The position numbers and the translations under genes were made by a program. A stretch of 64,000 nt of DNA from Pseudohongiella sp. (GTDB lineage: Bacteria; Pseudomonadota; Gammaproteobacteria; Pseudomonadales; Pseudohongiellaceae), in the NCBI RefSeq assembly GCF_011050365.1, contig NZ_DRFV01000009.1, positions 62,001-126,000 on the forward strand. Direction: 5' to 3'. Shown here one piece after another: positions 44,618 through 54,785 of this stretch; the first letter of the stretch is position 1; each line of letters opens with the position of its first letter. The notes beneath the pieces are model-generated. The model was not told where the DNA came from, made no database searches, and saw only the letters and a list, made by a program, of their open reading frames with translations.

Positions 44618-46518
44618 CCGAATCGCTGACTCTGATACAGGCCCTGGGCCAGTTCCATTTTCTGCGCCCGCTATGGCTGCTGGCGCTGATACCGGCATTA
44701 TTCTTTTTCAGCCGCCTGTGGCGACTGGACGCCCAGGGCAGCGCCTGGCACAAAGTCATTGACCAGAGCCTGTTGCCCTATCTGCTCAACGCCAACAAGA
44801 GCACCTCACAGCGTTTGCCACTGATCCTGCTGATCGCCGCCTGGACGATCTCGGTGCTGGCGCTGGCCGGCCCCACCTGGTCCAAGCAGACGCAGCCGGT
44901 GCAGGAGCGCCAGGAAGCCCTGGTGATCGTGCTGGATCTGAGCCTGGGCATGTTTGCCAATGACCAGGACCCCAACCGCATTACCGTGGCCCGGCGCAAA
45001 ATCATGGATCTGCTCGATGCCCGGCGCGAGGGTCAGACCGGGCTCGTGGTATACGCCGGCGAAGCGCATCTGGTGACCCCGCTGACCGATGATTCGGTCA
45101 CCATCAGAGCCATGATTCCGGCGCTCAGCCCCAACATCATGCCTGTCATTGGTAACAATCCGGCCGAAGCCATTGCCATGGCCAACAGCCTGATGGACGA
45201 CGCCTCGGCGGTCAACGGCCGTATTCTGCTGATCACTTCCAACGTGCCGCGCGATCAGAATGCCGCGATTGAAGAAGTACTCAGCCACAATCGCTATCCG
45301 TTGCACATCATCGGCGTGGGCACACCACAGGGCGCTGCCATTCCGGTCAGCAATGGCGAATTCCTGCGCGACAACAGTGGCCAGATGGTGGTCAGCGTGA
45401 TGGACCGCGGCAATCTGCAGGCGCTTGCTGGCAGCCTCAATGGCCGCTACAGCGACATCACCATCAATGCCTCCGACCTGGAAACAGTGCTGTCCGACAG
45501 CCTGCTACGCGGCGATGATGACAGTTATCTGGAGTCGGAAGAAGAAGTCGAACTGTGGCAGGATGCCGGCCCCTGGCTGTTGATTCTGCTGCTGCCATTG
45601 TGCGCATTGTGTTTCCGTCGCGGCTGGGTCTTGCAGCTGGGCCTGAGCGCGGGTTTGACGCTGATGATGCTGCCCTCCCCGCCGGCGCAGGCGCAGGAGC
45701 CGTCAGGCCAGGATCCGCTGGAAGCCCAGCCCAATGCACCCACGCTGATCACTGAGGAAGACCTGCAGGAAATGGCCATCGGCCAGGGCCAGCCCGAGGC
45801 ACCACCCGCCCCCAGACAGGGCTTTGATATCCGCAGTCTCTGGCTGAACCGGGATCAGCGCGGTGTCCACTATCTGGAAGAAGGCGACCCCTATACGGCT
45901 GCCACTCTGTTCGAAACCCCCGAGTGGCAAGGGGCTGCCACGTTCCGCGCCGGCGACTATCAGGCCGCGATCAATGCCTTCAGCCAGGGCGATGATATCG
46001 ACTCCATCTACAACCTGGGCAACGCACTGGCATTTGCCGAACGTCTGGAGGAAGCCCTGGCCGCCTACGACCGTGTATTGGCGCAGGATCCGCAACACGC
46101 TGATGCGCTGAAAAACCGGCAGATCGTTGAGGACCTGCTGGAGGAACAGCAACAACAGGAGCAGGAGCAACAGGAACAGCAGGAGCAGGAAGAACAGCAA
46201 CAGCAGGAATCGCAAAGCGAATCCGAAAGTGATGACAGCGAGCAGGACCAGCAGCAACAGGAACAGGAAGAGCAGCAACAGCAGGAACAGTCGCAGGAGC
46301 AGCAGGACGAACAGCAGCAGGAAAGTGAATCCGAGAATGCGGACCAGGGCCAGCAGCGCAGCGATGCCCAGGTCGAGCAGGAAGAGGACCAGGAGTCACT
46401 GGAACAGTTCCTGCGCCGTATCGAAGACGATCCGGGCGAGCTGCTGCAGCGAAAATTCCAGTTTGAGTCGCGCCGGCGTATGATAGAGCGCAGAACCAGC
46501 GGTCAGAACTCACAATGA
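44614..46518 (+). CDS. VWA and TPR domain protein BatB/BatC fusion
   Basis: The 634-residue protein has two N-terminal helices, a vWA domain (VIVLDLSLGMFANDQDPNR), a helix pair near 315-350, and TPR-type repeats (YTAATLFETPEWQGAATFRAGDYQAAI, LGNALAFAERLEEALAAYDRVLAQDP). It ends in a strongly Gln/Glu-rich stretch of about 70 residues and a basic tail. The metal site reads DLSLGM, lacking the second serine of DxSxS. The architecture corresponds to BatB joined to BatC. Confidence 0.92.
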   Translation: MTESLTLIQALGQFHFLRPLWLLALIPALFFFSRLWRLDAQGSAWHKVIDQSLLPYLLNANKSTSQRLPLILLIAAWTISVLALAGPTWSKQTQPVQERQEALVIVLDLSLGMFANDQDPNRITVARRKIMDLLDARREGQTGLVVYAGEAHLVTPLTDDSVTIRAMIPALSPNIMPVIGNNPAEAIAMANSLMDDASAVNGRILLITSNVPRDQNAAIEEVLSHNRYPLHIIGVGTPQGAAIPVSNGEFLRDNSGQMVVSVMDRGNLQALAGSLNGRYSDITINASDLETVLSDSLLRGDDDSYLESEEEVELWQDAGPWLLILLLPLCALCFRRGWVLQLGLSAGLTLMMLPSPPAQAQEPSGQDPLEAQPNAPTLITEEDLQEMAIGQGQPEAPPAPRQGFDIRSLWLNRDQRGVHYLEEGDPYTAATLFETPEWQGAATFRAGDYQAAINAFSQGDDIDSIYNLGNALAFAERLEEALAAYDRVLAQDPQHADALKNRQIVEDLLEEQQQQEQEQQEQQEQEEQQQQESQSESESDDSEQDQQQQEQEEQQQQEQSQEQQDEQQQESESENADQGQQRSDAQVEQEEDQESLEQFLRRIEDDPGELLQRKFQFESRRRMIERRTSGQNSQ

Positions 46519-46528
46519 ACGGGGAATT

Positions 46529-48325
46529 ATGAGACAGCACTTCAGAATTTCAGGATTGACGTTGTCGCTGACGCTGCTCGCCGTACTGACGCTTGCGTTG
46601 TTGACCGTAACTGACAGCGCACTGGCGCAGCAGCAAACGCGCGTTGAAACCGAGCTGGATCGCACCGAGCTTGCGCGTGGCGAAACCGTGACCTTGCGGG
46701 TGCGCGTGTACGGCCAGCAAGGTGGCGTCGCCATCGAGCTGGACCCGTTGCGCGAGCAATTTGAAATTGTCAGCACGCGTTCGGCCAGCCATCTGCGCTC
46801 GGTCAATAACCGCATCGAATCGTGGACCGATTACATGCTGGTCCTGTTCCCGCGCGAACTGGGCGAACAGCAGATTCCAGCCATCAGCGTTGCCGGCGAA
46901 TTCACCGAACCCTACACCATCACTGTCACCGAACCCTCGGTCACCGGTCTGGCCAGCGGCCAGGATGTGCACATGGAAACCATCATCAGCAAAGACTCTG
47001 TCTACGTGCAGGAGCAGCTGCTGTTTACCATTCGTCTGTACTACACCATCGCTGGTATCCGGAATCCAAATTTCACTGAGGTTGCACCGGAGAATACCGT
47101 GGTGCAACTTCTCGGCCAGCCACATCAGTATGAGCAGCTCATTGATGGTCAACGCTACGGCGTGTATGAGATGAACTATGTGATCTTCCCGCAGCGCAGC
47201 GGCAACCTGGAGATTCCGGATATCGTCTTCCGCGGTGAACTGACTGACGGTTCCAGCAACTTTGTGTTCCGCAACCCCAATATGCGCCCGGTCACCGCCT
47301 TTGCGCCGGGTTACGACATTGATGTCAAGGGACGCCCGGACGCTTTTCCGGCCGACAACACCTGGCTGCCCGCCAGTGACATCCGGGTCGAAGAGCGCTG
47401 GAGTGATGACATTACCCGCCTGCAACCCGGACAGTCAGTGACCCGGACCCTGACCATCACTGCCAATGGTCTTGACGGCGCCGCGTTGCCGCCGCTGGGC
47501 CGGCCGGAAATTGACAAAATGAACGTGTATCCGGAGTCACCGGTGATTGAGCGCACCATCATAGACGGCAATGTCGTGGGTAGCCGCACCGAGACCTATG
47601 AACTGGTGGCGACCGACAACGGCTCCGTGGTGATACCGGAAATCAATCTGCCGTGGTGGGACGTTAACAGCGACAGCCTGCGCCGGGCAGTAGTGCCTGC
47701 CTCGTTTATCGTGGTAGAGGCACCAGGTGGCGCCGGCGCTGGCAGCGACAGCGAGACCGATATTGCCGGGGACGCCACGCCGGGCAACCTGCTGCAGCCG
47801 GACATTGCCGACGAGCTACTCAGCGGGCGTCAGACCCCTGCCTGGATACTCTATGGCCTGATCGCCGTACTTGGCCTGCTACTGATTGCCATGTGGTGGT
47901 ATTGGCAACGGCGCCAGCGACCGGCGACTGACAAACCCGCCATCGTGCGCACACCGGTATACGAACGCGATATTGCCGATGGCCAGGAAAAACAGGCATT
48001 CAGACAACTTGAATCCAGCCTCGCAACAGCCGAACCATTGCAGATTCGTCAACACCTGATCGCCTGGGGGCGCCAGTACCACCGTGACGCCGGCCTGCAC
48101 AACCTGGATGATCTGGCTGCCCGCTTTAACAATGCTGCACTCACTGACCTGTGCCAGGCCTTGCAGGCAGTGCTGTACAGCAGCGACAGTCAGCAGACAT
48201 TCAGCAGCGGCGAACGCGAACAACTGACCAGCCTGCTAAAGGCAGAGCGCAGCGCGCACCTGAAAGACGATCAGCGTCTGCAGCAGGCACAGCAATTCGA
48301 CCTGCCGCCGCTGTACCGGCAGTGA
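46529..48325 (+). CDS. batD: BatD family oxygen-tolerance protein
   Basis: The 598-residue protein has a signal peptide (LTLSLTLLAVLTLALLTVTDSALA), several beta-rich periplasmic domains (TELDRTELARGETVTLRVRVYG, QEQLLFTIRLYYTIAGIRNPNFTEV), and one C-terminal helix (TPAWILYGLIAVLGLLLIAMWWYW) followed by a cytoplasmic domain. It is the last gene of the Bat operon; the complex is linked to envelope stress and aerotolerance in Bacteroides, but the mechanism is unclear. Confidence 0.92.
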   Translation: MRQHFRISGLTLSLTLLAVLTLALLTVTDSALAQQQTRVETELDRTELARGETVTLRVRVYGQQGGVAIELDPLREQFEIVSTRSASHLRSVNNRIESWTDYMLVLFPRELGEQQIPAISVAGEFTEPYTITVTEPSVTGLASGQDVHMETIISKDSVYVQEQLLFTIRLYYTIAGIRNPNFTEVAPENTVVQLLGQPHQYEQLIDGQRYGVYEMNYVIFPQRSGNLEIPDIVFRGELTDGSSNFVFRNPNMRPVTAFAPGYDIDVKGRPDAFPADNTWLPASDIRVEERWSDDITRLQPGQSVTRTLTITANGLDGAALPPLGRPEIDKMNVYPESPVIERTIIDGNVVGSRTETYELVATDNGSVVIPEINLPWWDVNSDSLRRAVVPASFIVVEAPGGAGAGSDSETDIAGDATPGNLLQPDIADELLSGRQTPAWILYGLIAVLGLLLIAMWWYWQRRQRPATDKPAIVRTPVYERDIADGQEKQAFRQLESSLATAEPLQIRQHLIAWGRQYHRDAGLHNLDDLAARFNNAALTDLCQALQAVLYSSDSQQTFSSGEREQLTSLLKAERSAHLKDDQRLQQAQQFDLPPLYRQ

Positions 48326-48365
48326 CCAGCCTGACACATGAAGCAATTGCAATGACCCGTCTATA

Positions 48366-48719
48366 ATGAGCAGCTCCCGTCCCGTTTACAGCACCGACAA
48401 AGGCAGGCTCTGCCCTGCCTGTCTCAATGCGCAAAGTGCCTGCAGCTGCAAAGCACAGGCGGCGGCAACGCCCGCCGGCGATGGCAATGTCAAAGTACGT
48501 CGGGAAACCAAAGGCAGAAAAGGCAAAGGCGTCAGCCTGATTGATGGGCTGGCGATGAATGCAGCAGAGCTGGACGCCCTGGCCAAACAGTTAAAAACCC
48601 GCTGTGGCAGCGGTGGCGCAGTGAAAAACGGTGTCATCGAAATACAGGGCGATCATCGCCCTGTCATTGTCGAATTCCTGAAAAGCAAAGGCATCACCGC
48701 CAAACTGGCTGGCGGCTGA
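48366..48719 (+). CDS. yciH: SUI1/YciH-type translation initiation factor
   Basis: The 117-residue protein has an N-terminal CPACLNAQSACSC cysteine cluster and the SUI1 domain (KGVSLIDGLAMNAAELDALAKQLKTRCGSGGAVKNGVIEIQGDHRPVIVEFLKSKG). YciH, related to eIF1, affects start-codon fidelity. It follows batD by 40 bases. Confidence 0.93.
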   Translation: MSSSRPVYSTDKGRLCPACLNAQSACSCKAQAAATPAGDGNVKVRRETKGRKGKGVSLIDGLAMNAAELDALAKQLKTRCGSGGAVKNGVIEIQGDHRPVIVEFLKSKGITAKLAGG

Positions 48720-48751
48720 GCCGTTTGTTGGCGGGCTGGCATAACGGCCTG

Positions 48752-50251
48752 TCAGGCTTCTTCGGCAGGTTCAGGGACCTTCCGCGCACGCTTCTTGGCG
48801 ACATCGTTGCGCGCCTGTTCCAGCTCTCGCAGATACGTCGCGTCCACATCACCGGTGATGTATTTACCGTCGAATACGGCGCAGTCAAATTGCGTGATAT
48901 TGGGGTTGCCTTCGTGCGACGCCGAGATCAGGTCTTCCAGGTCCTGAAAAATAAGCCAATCGGCACCTATCAGTGTTTCCACTTCTTTCTCGGTACGATT
49001 GTGGGCAATCAATTCCTCGGCTGCCGGCATATCAATGCCGTATACGTTGGGATAACGCACCGGCGGTGCAGCGGATGCAAAATACACCTTGCGCGCACCG
49101 GCATCACGAGCCATCTGAATAATCTGCCGACAGGTAGTGCCGCGCACAATCGAGTCATCCACCAGCAGCACATTCTTGCCGCGGAATTCCAGCTCGATGG
49201 CATTGAGTTTCTGCCGCACCGATTTACGGCGCTGACTTTGCCCGGGCATGATGAAGGTGCGGCCGATATAACGATTTTTTACGAAGCCTTCGCGGTATTT
49301 CACTCCCAGGCGGTTGGCCAGCTCCAGCGCGGACGTACGACTGGTATCGGGAATGGGAATGACCACATCGATATCGTGATCAGGCCGCAGCCGCTGTAAT
49401 TTGTCAGCGAGTTTTTCGCCCATGCGCAGGCGTGCCTTGTACACGGAAATACCATCCATCAGTGAATCCGGACGCGCAAAATAGACGTGTTCGAAAATGC
49501 ACGGGGTATACGGCGCCGGCTCTGCGCACAGCCGGGTATGCAGGTTGCCGTGCACATCGATATACACTGCTTCGCCGGGCGCCACATCACGCACCAGGGT
49601 AAAACCCTGTGAGTCCAGCGCGACGCTTTCCGATGCCAGCATGTATTCGCTATGACCGTCCCGTTCGCGCTTGCCGAAGACAAGAGGCCGGATGCCATTT
49701 TTATCGCGGAAACCGACAATGCCGTAACCGGTTATCATCACCAGCGCGACATAACCACCACGGCAGCGACGATGAACGCCTTCCACTGCAGCAAACACAT
49801 CATCGGCGGTGGGCGCCATTTTGCCGACCTGCTGCAGTTCGTGGGCAAATACGTTGAGCAGCACCTCTGAGTCGGAATCCGTATTGATATGACGCAGGTC
49901 CTCAGAGAACAGCTCTTCACTGAGCTCGGCAGAGTTGGTCAGGTTGCCGTTGTGCGCCAGGCACAGACCGTATGGCGAATTCACATAGAACGGCTGCGCC
50001 AGCGCCGGACTGGAGCTGCCGGCGGTAGGATAGCGCACGTGGCCAATACCCATCTTGCCAGCCAGGCGTCGCATGTGACGGGTGCGGAACACATCCTTGA
50101 CCAGCCCGTTGTCTTTGCGCAGGTTCAGAATGCCGTTGTCGTCCGTTGCGATACCTGCGGCATCCTGCCCACGATGCTGAAGCACCGTCAGGGTATCGTA
50201 TAAACTCACTGCCACGTCAGATTGACCTACAACACCGACCAGACCACACAT
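48752..50251 (-). CDS. purF: Amidophosphoribosyltransferase
   Basis: PurF makes phosphoribosylamine, the first step of purine synthesis. After Met removal Cys1 of CGLVGVVGQ is the glutaminase nucleophile; the 499 residues include [15 protein letters not shown], the LAHNGNLTN segment and the PRPP loop [17 protein letters not shown]. It follows cvpA, the order cvpA-purF known in E. coli and pseudomonads. Confidence 0.97.
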   Translation of the reverse strand: MCGLVGVVGQSDVAVSLYDTLTVLQHRGQDAAGIATDDNGILNLRKDNGLVKDVFRTRHMRRLAGKMGIGHVRYPTAGSSSPALAQPFYVNSPYGLCLAHNGNLTNSAELSEELFSEDLRHINTDSDSEVLLNVFAHELQQVGKMAPTADDVFAAVEGVHRRCRGGYVALVMITGYGIVGFRDKNGIRPLVFGKRERDGHSEYMLASESVALDSQGFTLVRDVAPGEAVYIDVHGNLHTRLCAEPAPYTPCIFEHVYFARPDSLMDGISVYKARLRMGEKLADKLQRLRPDHDIDVVIPIPDTSRTSALELANRLGVKYREGFVKNRYIGRTFIMPGQSQRRKSVRQKLNAIELEFRGKNVLLVDDSIVRGTTCRQIIQMARDAGARKVYFASAAPPVRYPNVYGIDMPAAEELIAHNRTEKEVETLIGADWLIFQDLEDLISASHEGNPNITQFDCAVFDGKYITGDVDATYLRELEQARNDVAKKRARKVPEPAEEA

Positions 50252-50296
50252 GCAAAATACTCCGTAAAGCGCGTCAACATTACGTTGCGCAAAAAA

Positions 50297-50773
50297 TCAG
50301 ACTTCTGTCGCAGGCTCGACAAAAAAGCCACTGCCCCAATCAATCACAATCTGGATGTAAGGCAACGTCTGCGCTTCCACCCACCAGGTTCGATCCGAGT
50401 AAAATTCGGCAGCAAAATACACCGCCACCGCCACAATCAATACACCTCGGGCGACACCAAACAGGGCGCCCAGCAAACGATCAGTCATCTGAAGACCGGC
50501 AATGCTGATCAATCGTGTCATAAAATGATTAATTAACGCGCCCAGCAGCAATGTAACAAAACACAGAATGGCAAAGGCCAGCACATAACGTGCGGTCTCG
50601 TTATCGGTAACACTGGTAAAAATCGGCGCCAGATGCGGGCTGTACAGACGGGCGACAACGATGGCGGCAATCCACGCCATCAGTGATAGTACTTCGCGCA
50701 CAAAACCACGCCACAGACCAAAAATACTCGATAGCACTATCAACAGCACTATGCTGATATCCAGTAGGTTCAT
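50297..50773 (-). CDS. cvpA: Colicin V production family protein CvpA
   Basis: The 158-residue protein has four predicted membrane helices (LLDISIVLLIVLSSIFGLWRG, SLMAWIAAIVVARLY, YVLAFAILCFVTLLLGALINHF, LLGALFGVARGVLIVAVAVYF), the CvpA layout. It precedes purF. Role is in envelope stability; no colicin is implied. Confidence 0.94.
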   Translation of the reverse strand: MNLLDISIVLLIVLSSIFGLWRGFVREVLSLMAWIAAIVVARLYSPHLAPIFTSVTDNETARYVLAFAILCFVTLLLGALINHFMTRLISIAGLQMTDRLLGALFGVARGVLIVAVAVYFAAEFYSDRTWWVEAQTLPYIQIVIDWGSGFFVEPATEV

Positions 50774-50852
50774 GCCGCACTCCCTCGTTGGTCATCGCCC
50801 GTTGGGGCACTAGCTGCTGGCATTGCCATTGGCAGGCGCGTCGCTGGCAATC

Positions 50853-51524
50853 TCAAAGCTCCTCGATTTCGTAACGCACGATCATGCCGTTCAGCGCAAA
50901 CGCCTGCCGCAAGCTTTCCAGCAGTGCAGAGGCGGTGGTTCTGTCAACCACGGGGCCGACAAATACCGCGGTAAGCATGCCCTGACTGGATTCGATGCGG
51001 CGGGTGTAAGCGCGGTGCCCGGCGTCCTGCAATCGGGTCACCAGGTTGCTGGCATTGGTGGCATTGCCAAACGAACCCAGGCGCACGCTGAAGCCTTCCG
51101 GCAGTCCCTGGTTGTCCAGTGCTGGTGTAATTGTATTGGTGGCGGTGGCGGCAGTGTTGGCGGCCGGGGCCGGTTCGCTGGCAGGTGATGCTGGCGCCGG
51201 TGAGGAAGATTCTGTCACCGCTGGCGGTGCCTGCTCTGATGACTCCGCCACGAGCGGCGGTGCGTCATCTGCGTCCGGACTGGCAGAGGACTGCGCACCG
51301 GTATCCGGTACGTCGTTAAGGCGGATGGCATCGGTGTCTGCCGTGATCACCGGGCGTTGCGGATCGGTGCGGGCGGGCTCGGGCTGAATGGGACGGGACG
51401 GAATCTCGGTTTGCAGAACCGGCTGATAACTACCCTCTCCGTCAAAAATCAACGGCAGCAATATCAATGCAGCTACCGCCAGCACCAGCGTGCCAATCAA
51501 TCTTTGCCGGGTGTTCTGATTCAA
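50853..51524 (-). CDS. SPOR domain protein (DedD-like)
   Basis: The 223-residue protein has one N-terminal helix (LIGTLVLAVAALILLPLIF), a Pro/Ala/Ser-rich linker, and a C-terminal SPOR domain (about 145-220: FSVRLGSFGNATNASNLVTRLQDAGHRAYTRR). SPOR domains bind denuded septal glycan, and E. coli DedD, in the same position between folC and cvpA, acts in division. It overlaps folC by four bases. Confidence 0.92.
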   Translation of the reverse strand: MNQNTRQRLIGTLVLAVAALILLPLIFDGEGSYQPVLQTEIPSRPIQPEPARTDPQRPVITADTDAIRLNDVPDTGAQSSASPDADDAPPLVAESSEQAPPAVTESSSPAPASPASEPAPAANTAATATNTITPALDNQGLPEGFSVRLGSFGNATNASNLVTRLQDAGHRAYTRRIESSQGMLTAVFVGPVVDRTTASALLESLRQAFALNGMIVRYEIEEL

Positions 51525-52921
51525 AGCGTATTTGCCTCTCTCAGTGTCTCTCGGTCCGATATGCTCGACATCGCATCAGACACTGTAATAAACGATCCAG
51601 TCACCACAATGATGTCGCCCTCCACGGCATCGCTGCACGCCGCGGCGAGTGCATCAGCCACCGTCACAAAAGGCGACAATGCTGCCATCCTACGCTTATC
51701 TGCGCCGAACTGAAGGAAACTTTCCGTTAGTGCCTGCGCCGGAAAACAACGCGGCAGATCGAAGTGCGCAATATACCAGAAGTCCGCCTGCTTTTCTAAG
51801 GCCTGATAAAATCCTTCATGATCTTTATCCGCCATCATCGCCAGCACCACCCGAACCGAGCCGATGCGGCCACACTGCAGCAATAATTGCTGGCGTTGTC
51901 GCTGGATTGCCGCCGCCAGTGACTGCCCTGCTTGGGGGTTGTGAGCCACGTCCATCACCATTGGCACCGGGACGCGTGGTGGCAGAAACCACTGTTGCCG
52001 ACCTGGCAGCATCAGCGTCAACAGGATTGCAGGCAACTGAGACTGCAACCACTGTACCGATGGCACCAGGCCGGTCAGGCAGACTGCCTGCAAAGCCCCG
52101 GCAATATTGCCATGCGCCAGCGCCGCTGGTGGCAGGTCAGTCACTGTCCAGTGCTGCACGCGCCCGGGGTCAAGCGAATCACCCGGACGCCCCCGCCAAT
52201 GCCACCTTTGGTCGACCAGCGATGGTGTGGCGATAAAATCCCGGCCGACGCGGTATAGCGGGCATGACTTTGCCGCTGCCGCCTCCAGCAAGGTATGAGG
52301 TGGATCGGATTCACTGCACACTACCGGTTTGCCGGGACGAAATATGCCGGCCTTTTCCAGCGCAATGCTCTCGCGCGAATCGCCCAGCCACTCCTGATGA
52401 TCCAGCCCGATGCTGGTCACCACCGCGATATCGGCGTCCACGATATTGACCGCATCCAGCCGGCCGCCCAGACCCACTTCCAGCACCATGACATCGAGAT
52501 TGGCGTGCTGGAAGATGAGCAAAGCGGCGAGCGTGCCGAACTCAAAGTAAGTCAGGGAAACCTCGCCGCGAGCCTGCTCGATGGCGACAAAAGCCTGCAC
52601 GATGGCCGCGTCAGTCACCGGCTCGCCCTGAATACAGATGCGCTCGTTATAGTGCAGAAGATGGGGGGAGGTATAACGGCCAACGCGTTTGCCGGCGGCG
52701 CTCAGCACCGCGTCGATGACCGCTACATGACTGCCCTTGCCGTTGGTACCGGTCACCGTGATCACCAGCGGCCGCTTGTCTGCCGGCTTCAGGATCAACC
52801 CCAGTCGATCAGCAACAACCGCCAGACGCTCCAGCCCCATGTCGATTTCATTGGGGTGGAGTTGCTGAATGCGAGCCAGCCATCCGGTCAGATCCAGGCC
52901 AGGGTCGGCGGCTGCAGTCAT
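51521..52921 (-). CDS. folC: Folylpolyglutamate/dihydrofolate synthase
   Basis: The 466-residue bifunctional ligase glutamylates folates. It has the ATP loop VITVTGTNGKGSHVAV, the RYTSPHLLHYNERICIQGEPV segment, LDVMVLEVGLGGRLDAVNIVDADIAVVTSIGLDHQEWLGDS, and VMDVAHNPQAG. Adjacent genes accD and the SPOR gene match the E. coli order accD-folC-dedD. Confidence 0.96.
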   Translation of the reverse strand: MTAAADPGLDLTGWLARIQQLHPNEIDMGLERLAVVADRLGLILKPADKRPLVITVTGTNGKGSHVAVIDAVLSAAGKRVGRYTSPHLLHYNERICIQGEPVTDAAIVQAFVAIEQARGEVSLTYFEFGTLAALLIFQHANLDVMVLEVGLGGRLDAVNIVDADIAVVTSIGLDHQEWLGDSRESIALEKAGIFRPGKPVVCSESDPPHTLLEAAAAKSCPLYRVGRDFIATPSLVDQRWHWRGRPGDSLDPGRVQHWTVTDLPPAALAHGNIAGALQAVCLTGLVPSVQWLQSQLPAILLTLMLPGRQQWFLPPRVPVPMVMDVAHNPQAGQSLAAAIQRQRQQLLLQCGRIGSVRVVLAMMADKDHEGFYQALEKQADFWYIAHFDLPRCFPAQALTESFLQFGADKRRMAALSPFVTVADALAAACSDAVEGDIIVVTGSFITVSDAMSSISDRETLREANTL

Positions 52922-52923
52922 GC

Positions 52924-53805
52924 TCAGGCTGCCGGCGGCAATTGCAGCAATTTACCAATCAGGCCGGAGATGGTATCGCGCATCTCTTTGCGGTGACAGA
53001 TCATGTCGATGGCGCCATGTTCCAGCAGGAATTCGGCGCGCTGAAAGCCTTCCGGCAATTTCACCCGCACGGTCTGGCGAATGACATCCGGACCGGTGAA
53101 ACCCACCAGTGCCCGCGGCTCTGCGATATTGATATCACCCAGCATGGCCAGACTCGCCGACACGCCGCCGTAAACCGGGTCGACCAGCACGGAAATAAAC
53201 GGCAGACCGTGCTCACGCAGGCGCTCCAGTGCGGCCGAGGTTTTTGCCATCTGCATCAGGGAAATCAGTGCTTCCTGCATGCGCGCACCGCCACTGGTGG
53301 AGAAGCACACCAGAGGCAGACGCTGTTCGATGCAACTGTTGACTGCCTGCACAAATTTCTCGCCGACAACGGCGCCCATGGAGCCACCGATAAAACCAAA
53401 CTCGAACGCCGCCACGATCATCTCGACCGACATCACCTGACCTTGCACCACGATCAGCGCATCACGTTCGCCGGTGCTTTTTTGTGCCGCAGACAGGCGG
53501 TCCTTGTACTTTTTCAGATCCCTGAATTTCAGAATATCAACGGGTTCGATATCCGTGAACAGTTCCTGCTGCCCTTCAGCATCGAGAAACAGTTCCAGGC
53601 GTCGCCGCGCGGTGATACGCATGTGGTGGTCGCACTTGGGGCACACTTCCTGGTTACGCTCCAGATCCGGCCGGTACAGCACCGCCTCGCAGCGCGGGCA
53701 TTTCTTCCACAGGCCTTCAGGCACACTGGACTTCTGCTTGCCATTGCCTTCAGGGGTGGTACTGCTGTTTCGAATCGATGGGAGGATCTTGTTAATCCAG
53801 CTCAT
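52924..53805 (-). CDS. accD: Acetyl-CoA carboxylase carboxyltransferase subunit beta
   Basis: AccD with AccA transfers carboxyl to acetyl-CoA for fatty acid synthesis. The 293-residue protein has the zinc ribbon [23 protein letters not shown] and the crotonase-fold [45 protein letters not shown]. It follows trpA by 97 bases. Confidence 0.97.
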   Translation of the reverse strand: MSWINKILPSIRNSSTTPEGNGKQKSSVPEGLWKKCPRCEAVLYRPDLERNQEVCPKCDHHMRITARRRLELFLDAEGQQELFTDIEPVDILKFRDLKKYKDRLSAAQKSTGERDALIVVQGQVMSVEMIVAAFEFGFIGGSMGAVVGEKFVQAVNSCIEQRLPLVCFSTSGGARMQEALISLMQMAKTSAALERLREHGLPFISVLVDPVYGGVSASLAMLGDINIAEPRALVGFTGPDVIRQTVRVKLPEGFQRAEFLLEHGAIDMICHRKEMRDTISGLIGKLLQLPPAA

Positions 53806-53902
53806 AATTGGGTCCTGTCCTGCTTAATCCTGTTGCTAACTATAACATTTCCGGCGTGTTTTTACCGGTTAGTGTGTCTGGTATCACTGATATTGGCCGG
53901 AC

Positions 53903-54724
53903 TCAGGCTGATTCACTGTCCAATGCCTGTCGAATCGAGGCAATCAGCGCCGTACTGTCTGCGATCAGTCCGGCATCACGGGCTGCGGTTTCACTCAGCT
54001 CGCCAATCTTTTGCACCAGCGCACTGCCCACGATTACGCCGTCGCTGACCGCAGCCATGGCCAGCGCCGAAGCGGTATCCTTGATGCCGAAACCCACCAT
54101 GATCGGCAGGTCAGTTGCGCTGCGCAGCCCGGCGACACGTTGCGCTATCTCACCGGTATCGCTGAGGGCGGCACCGGTGACACCTTTCAGCGACACATAA
54201 TAGATGTAGCCCGAGCTGTGCTCGCAGATCGAAGCAATACGTTTGTCGGTGGTCGTTGGCGCTACCAGGAAAATCACATTCATGTCCCGCGGACGTGTCA
54301 ACGCCAGCAGGCTCTCCGCCTCACTGACCGGCAGGTCAACCAACAGCAGACCGTCCACGCCCGCTTTCGCCGACTGCTCGACAAAAGCCTGGTAACCCAT
54401 GGTTTCCACCGGATTGAGGTAGCCCATCAGCACTACCGGGGTGTTGTTGTCCTGCTCACGGAATTGGCGGACCACGGAAAATACCGTATCCAGCCCGGCG
54501 CCATTGCGCAGGGCGCGCTCAGCGCCCAACTGGATGATGGCACCGTCTGACGACGGGTCGCTAAAGGGCATGCCCAGCTCGATAATGTCGGCGCCATCCT
54601 GCACTAACTGGTGCATCAGGCTGACCGTGGTATCACCATCCGGGTCGCCAGCCACTATGTAGGGAATCAGGGCTTTGCGTCCCGCCGCCTTCGCGGCAGC
54701 TATACAAGAATCTATCCGGCTCAT
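53903..54724 (-). CDS. trpA: Tryptophan synthase alpha subunit
   Basis: The 273-residue TIM barrel cleaves indole-3-glycerol phosphate. It carries ELGMPFSDPSSDGAIIQLG with the catalytic Glu, VLMGYLNPVETMGYQAFVEQ, and VDGLLLVDLPVSEAE. It is 61 bases after trpB and pairs with it in the alpha2beta2 complex. Confidence 0.96.
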   Translation of the reverse strand: MSRIDSCIAAAKAAGRKALIPYIVAGDPDGDTTVSLMHQLVQDGADIIELGMPFSDPSSDGAIIQLGAERALRNGAGLDTVFSVVRQFREQDNNTPVVLMGYLNPVETMGYQAFVEQSAKAGVDGLLLVDLPVSEAESLLALTRPRDMNVIFLVAPTTTDKRIASICEHSSGYIYYVSLKGVTGAALSDTGEIAQRVAGLRSATDLPIMVGFGIKDTASALAMAAVSDGVIVGSALVQKIGELSETAARDAGLIADSTALIASIRQALDSESA

Positions 54725-54785
54725 GTCTTTTCCTTTGGCGCCCTTTAGCGTCCTTTTAACGTCGTTCCCGTCCTGATATCAGGCC

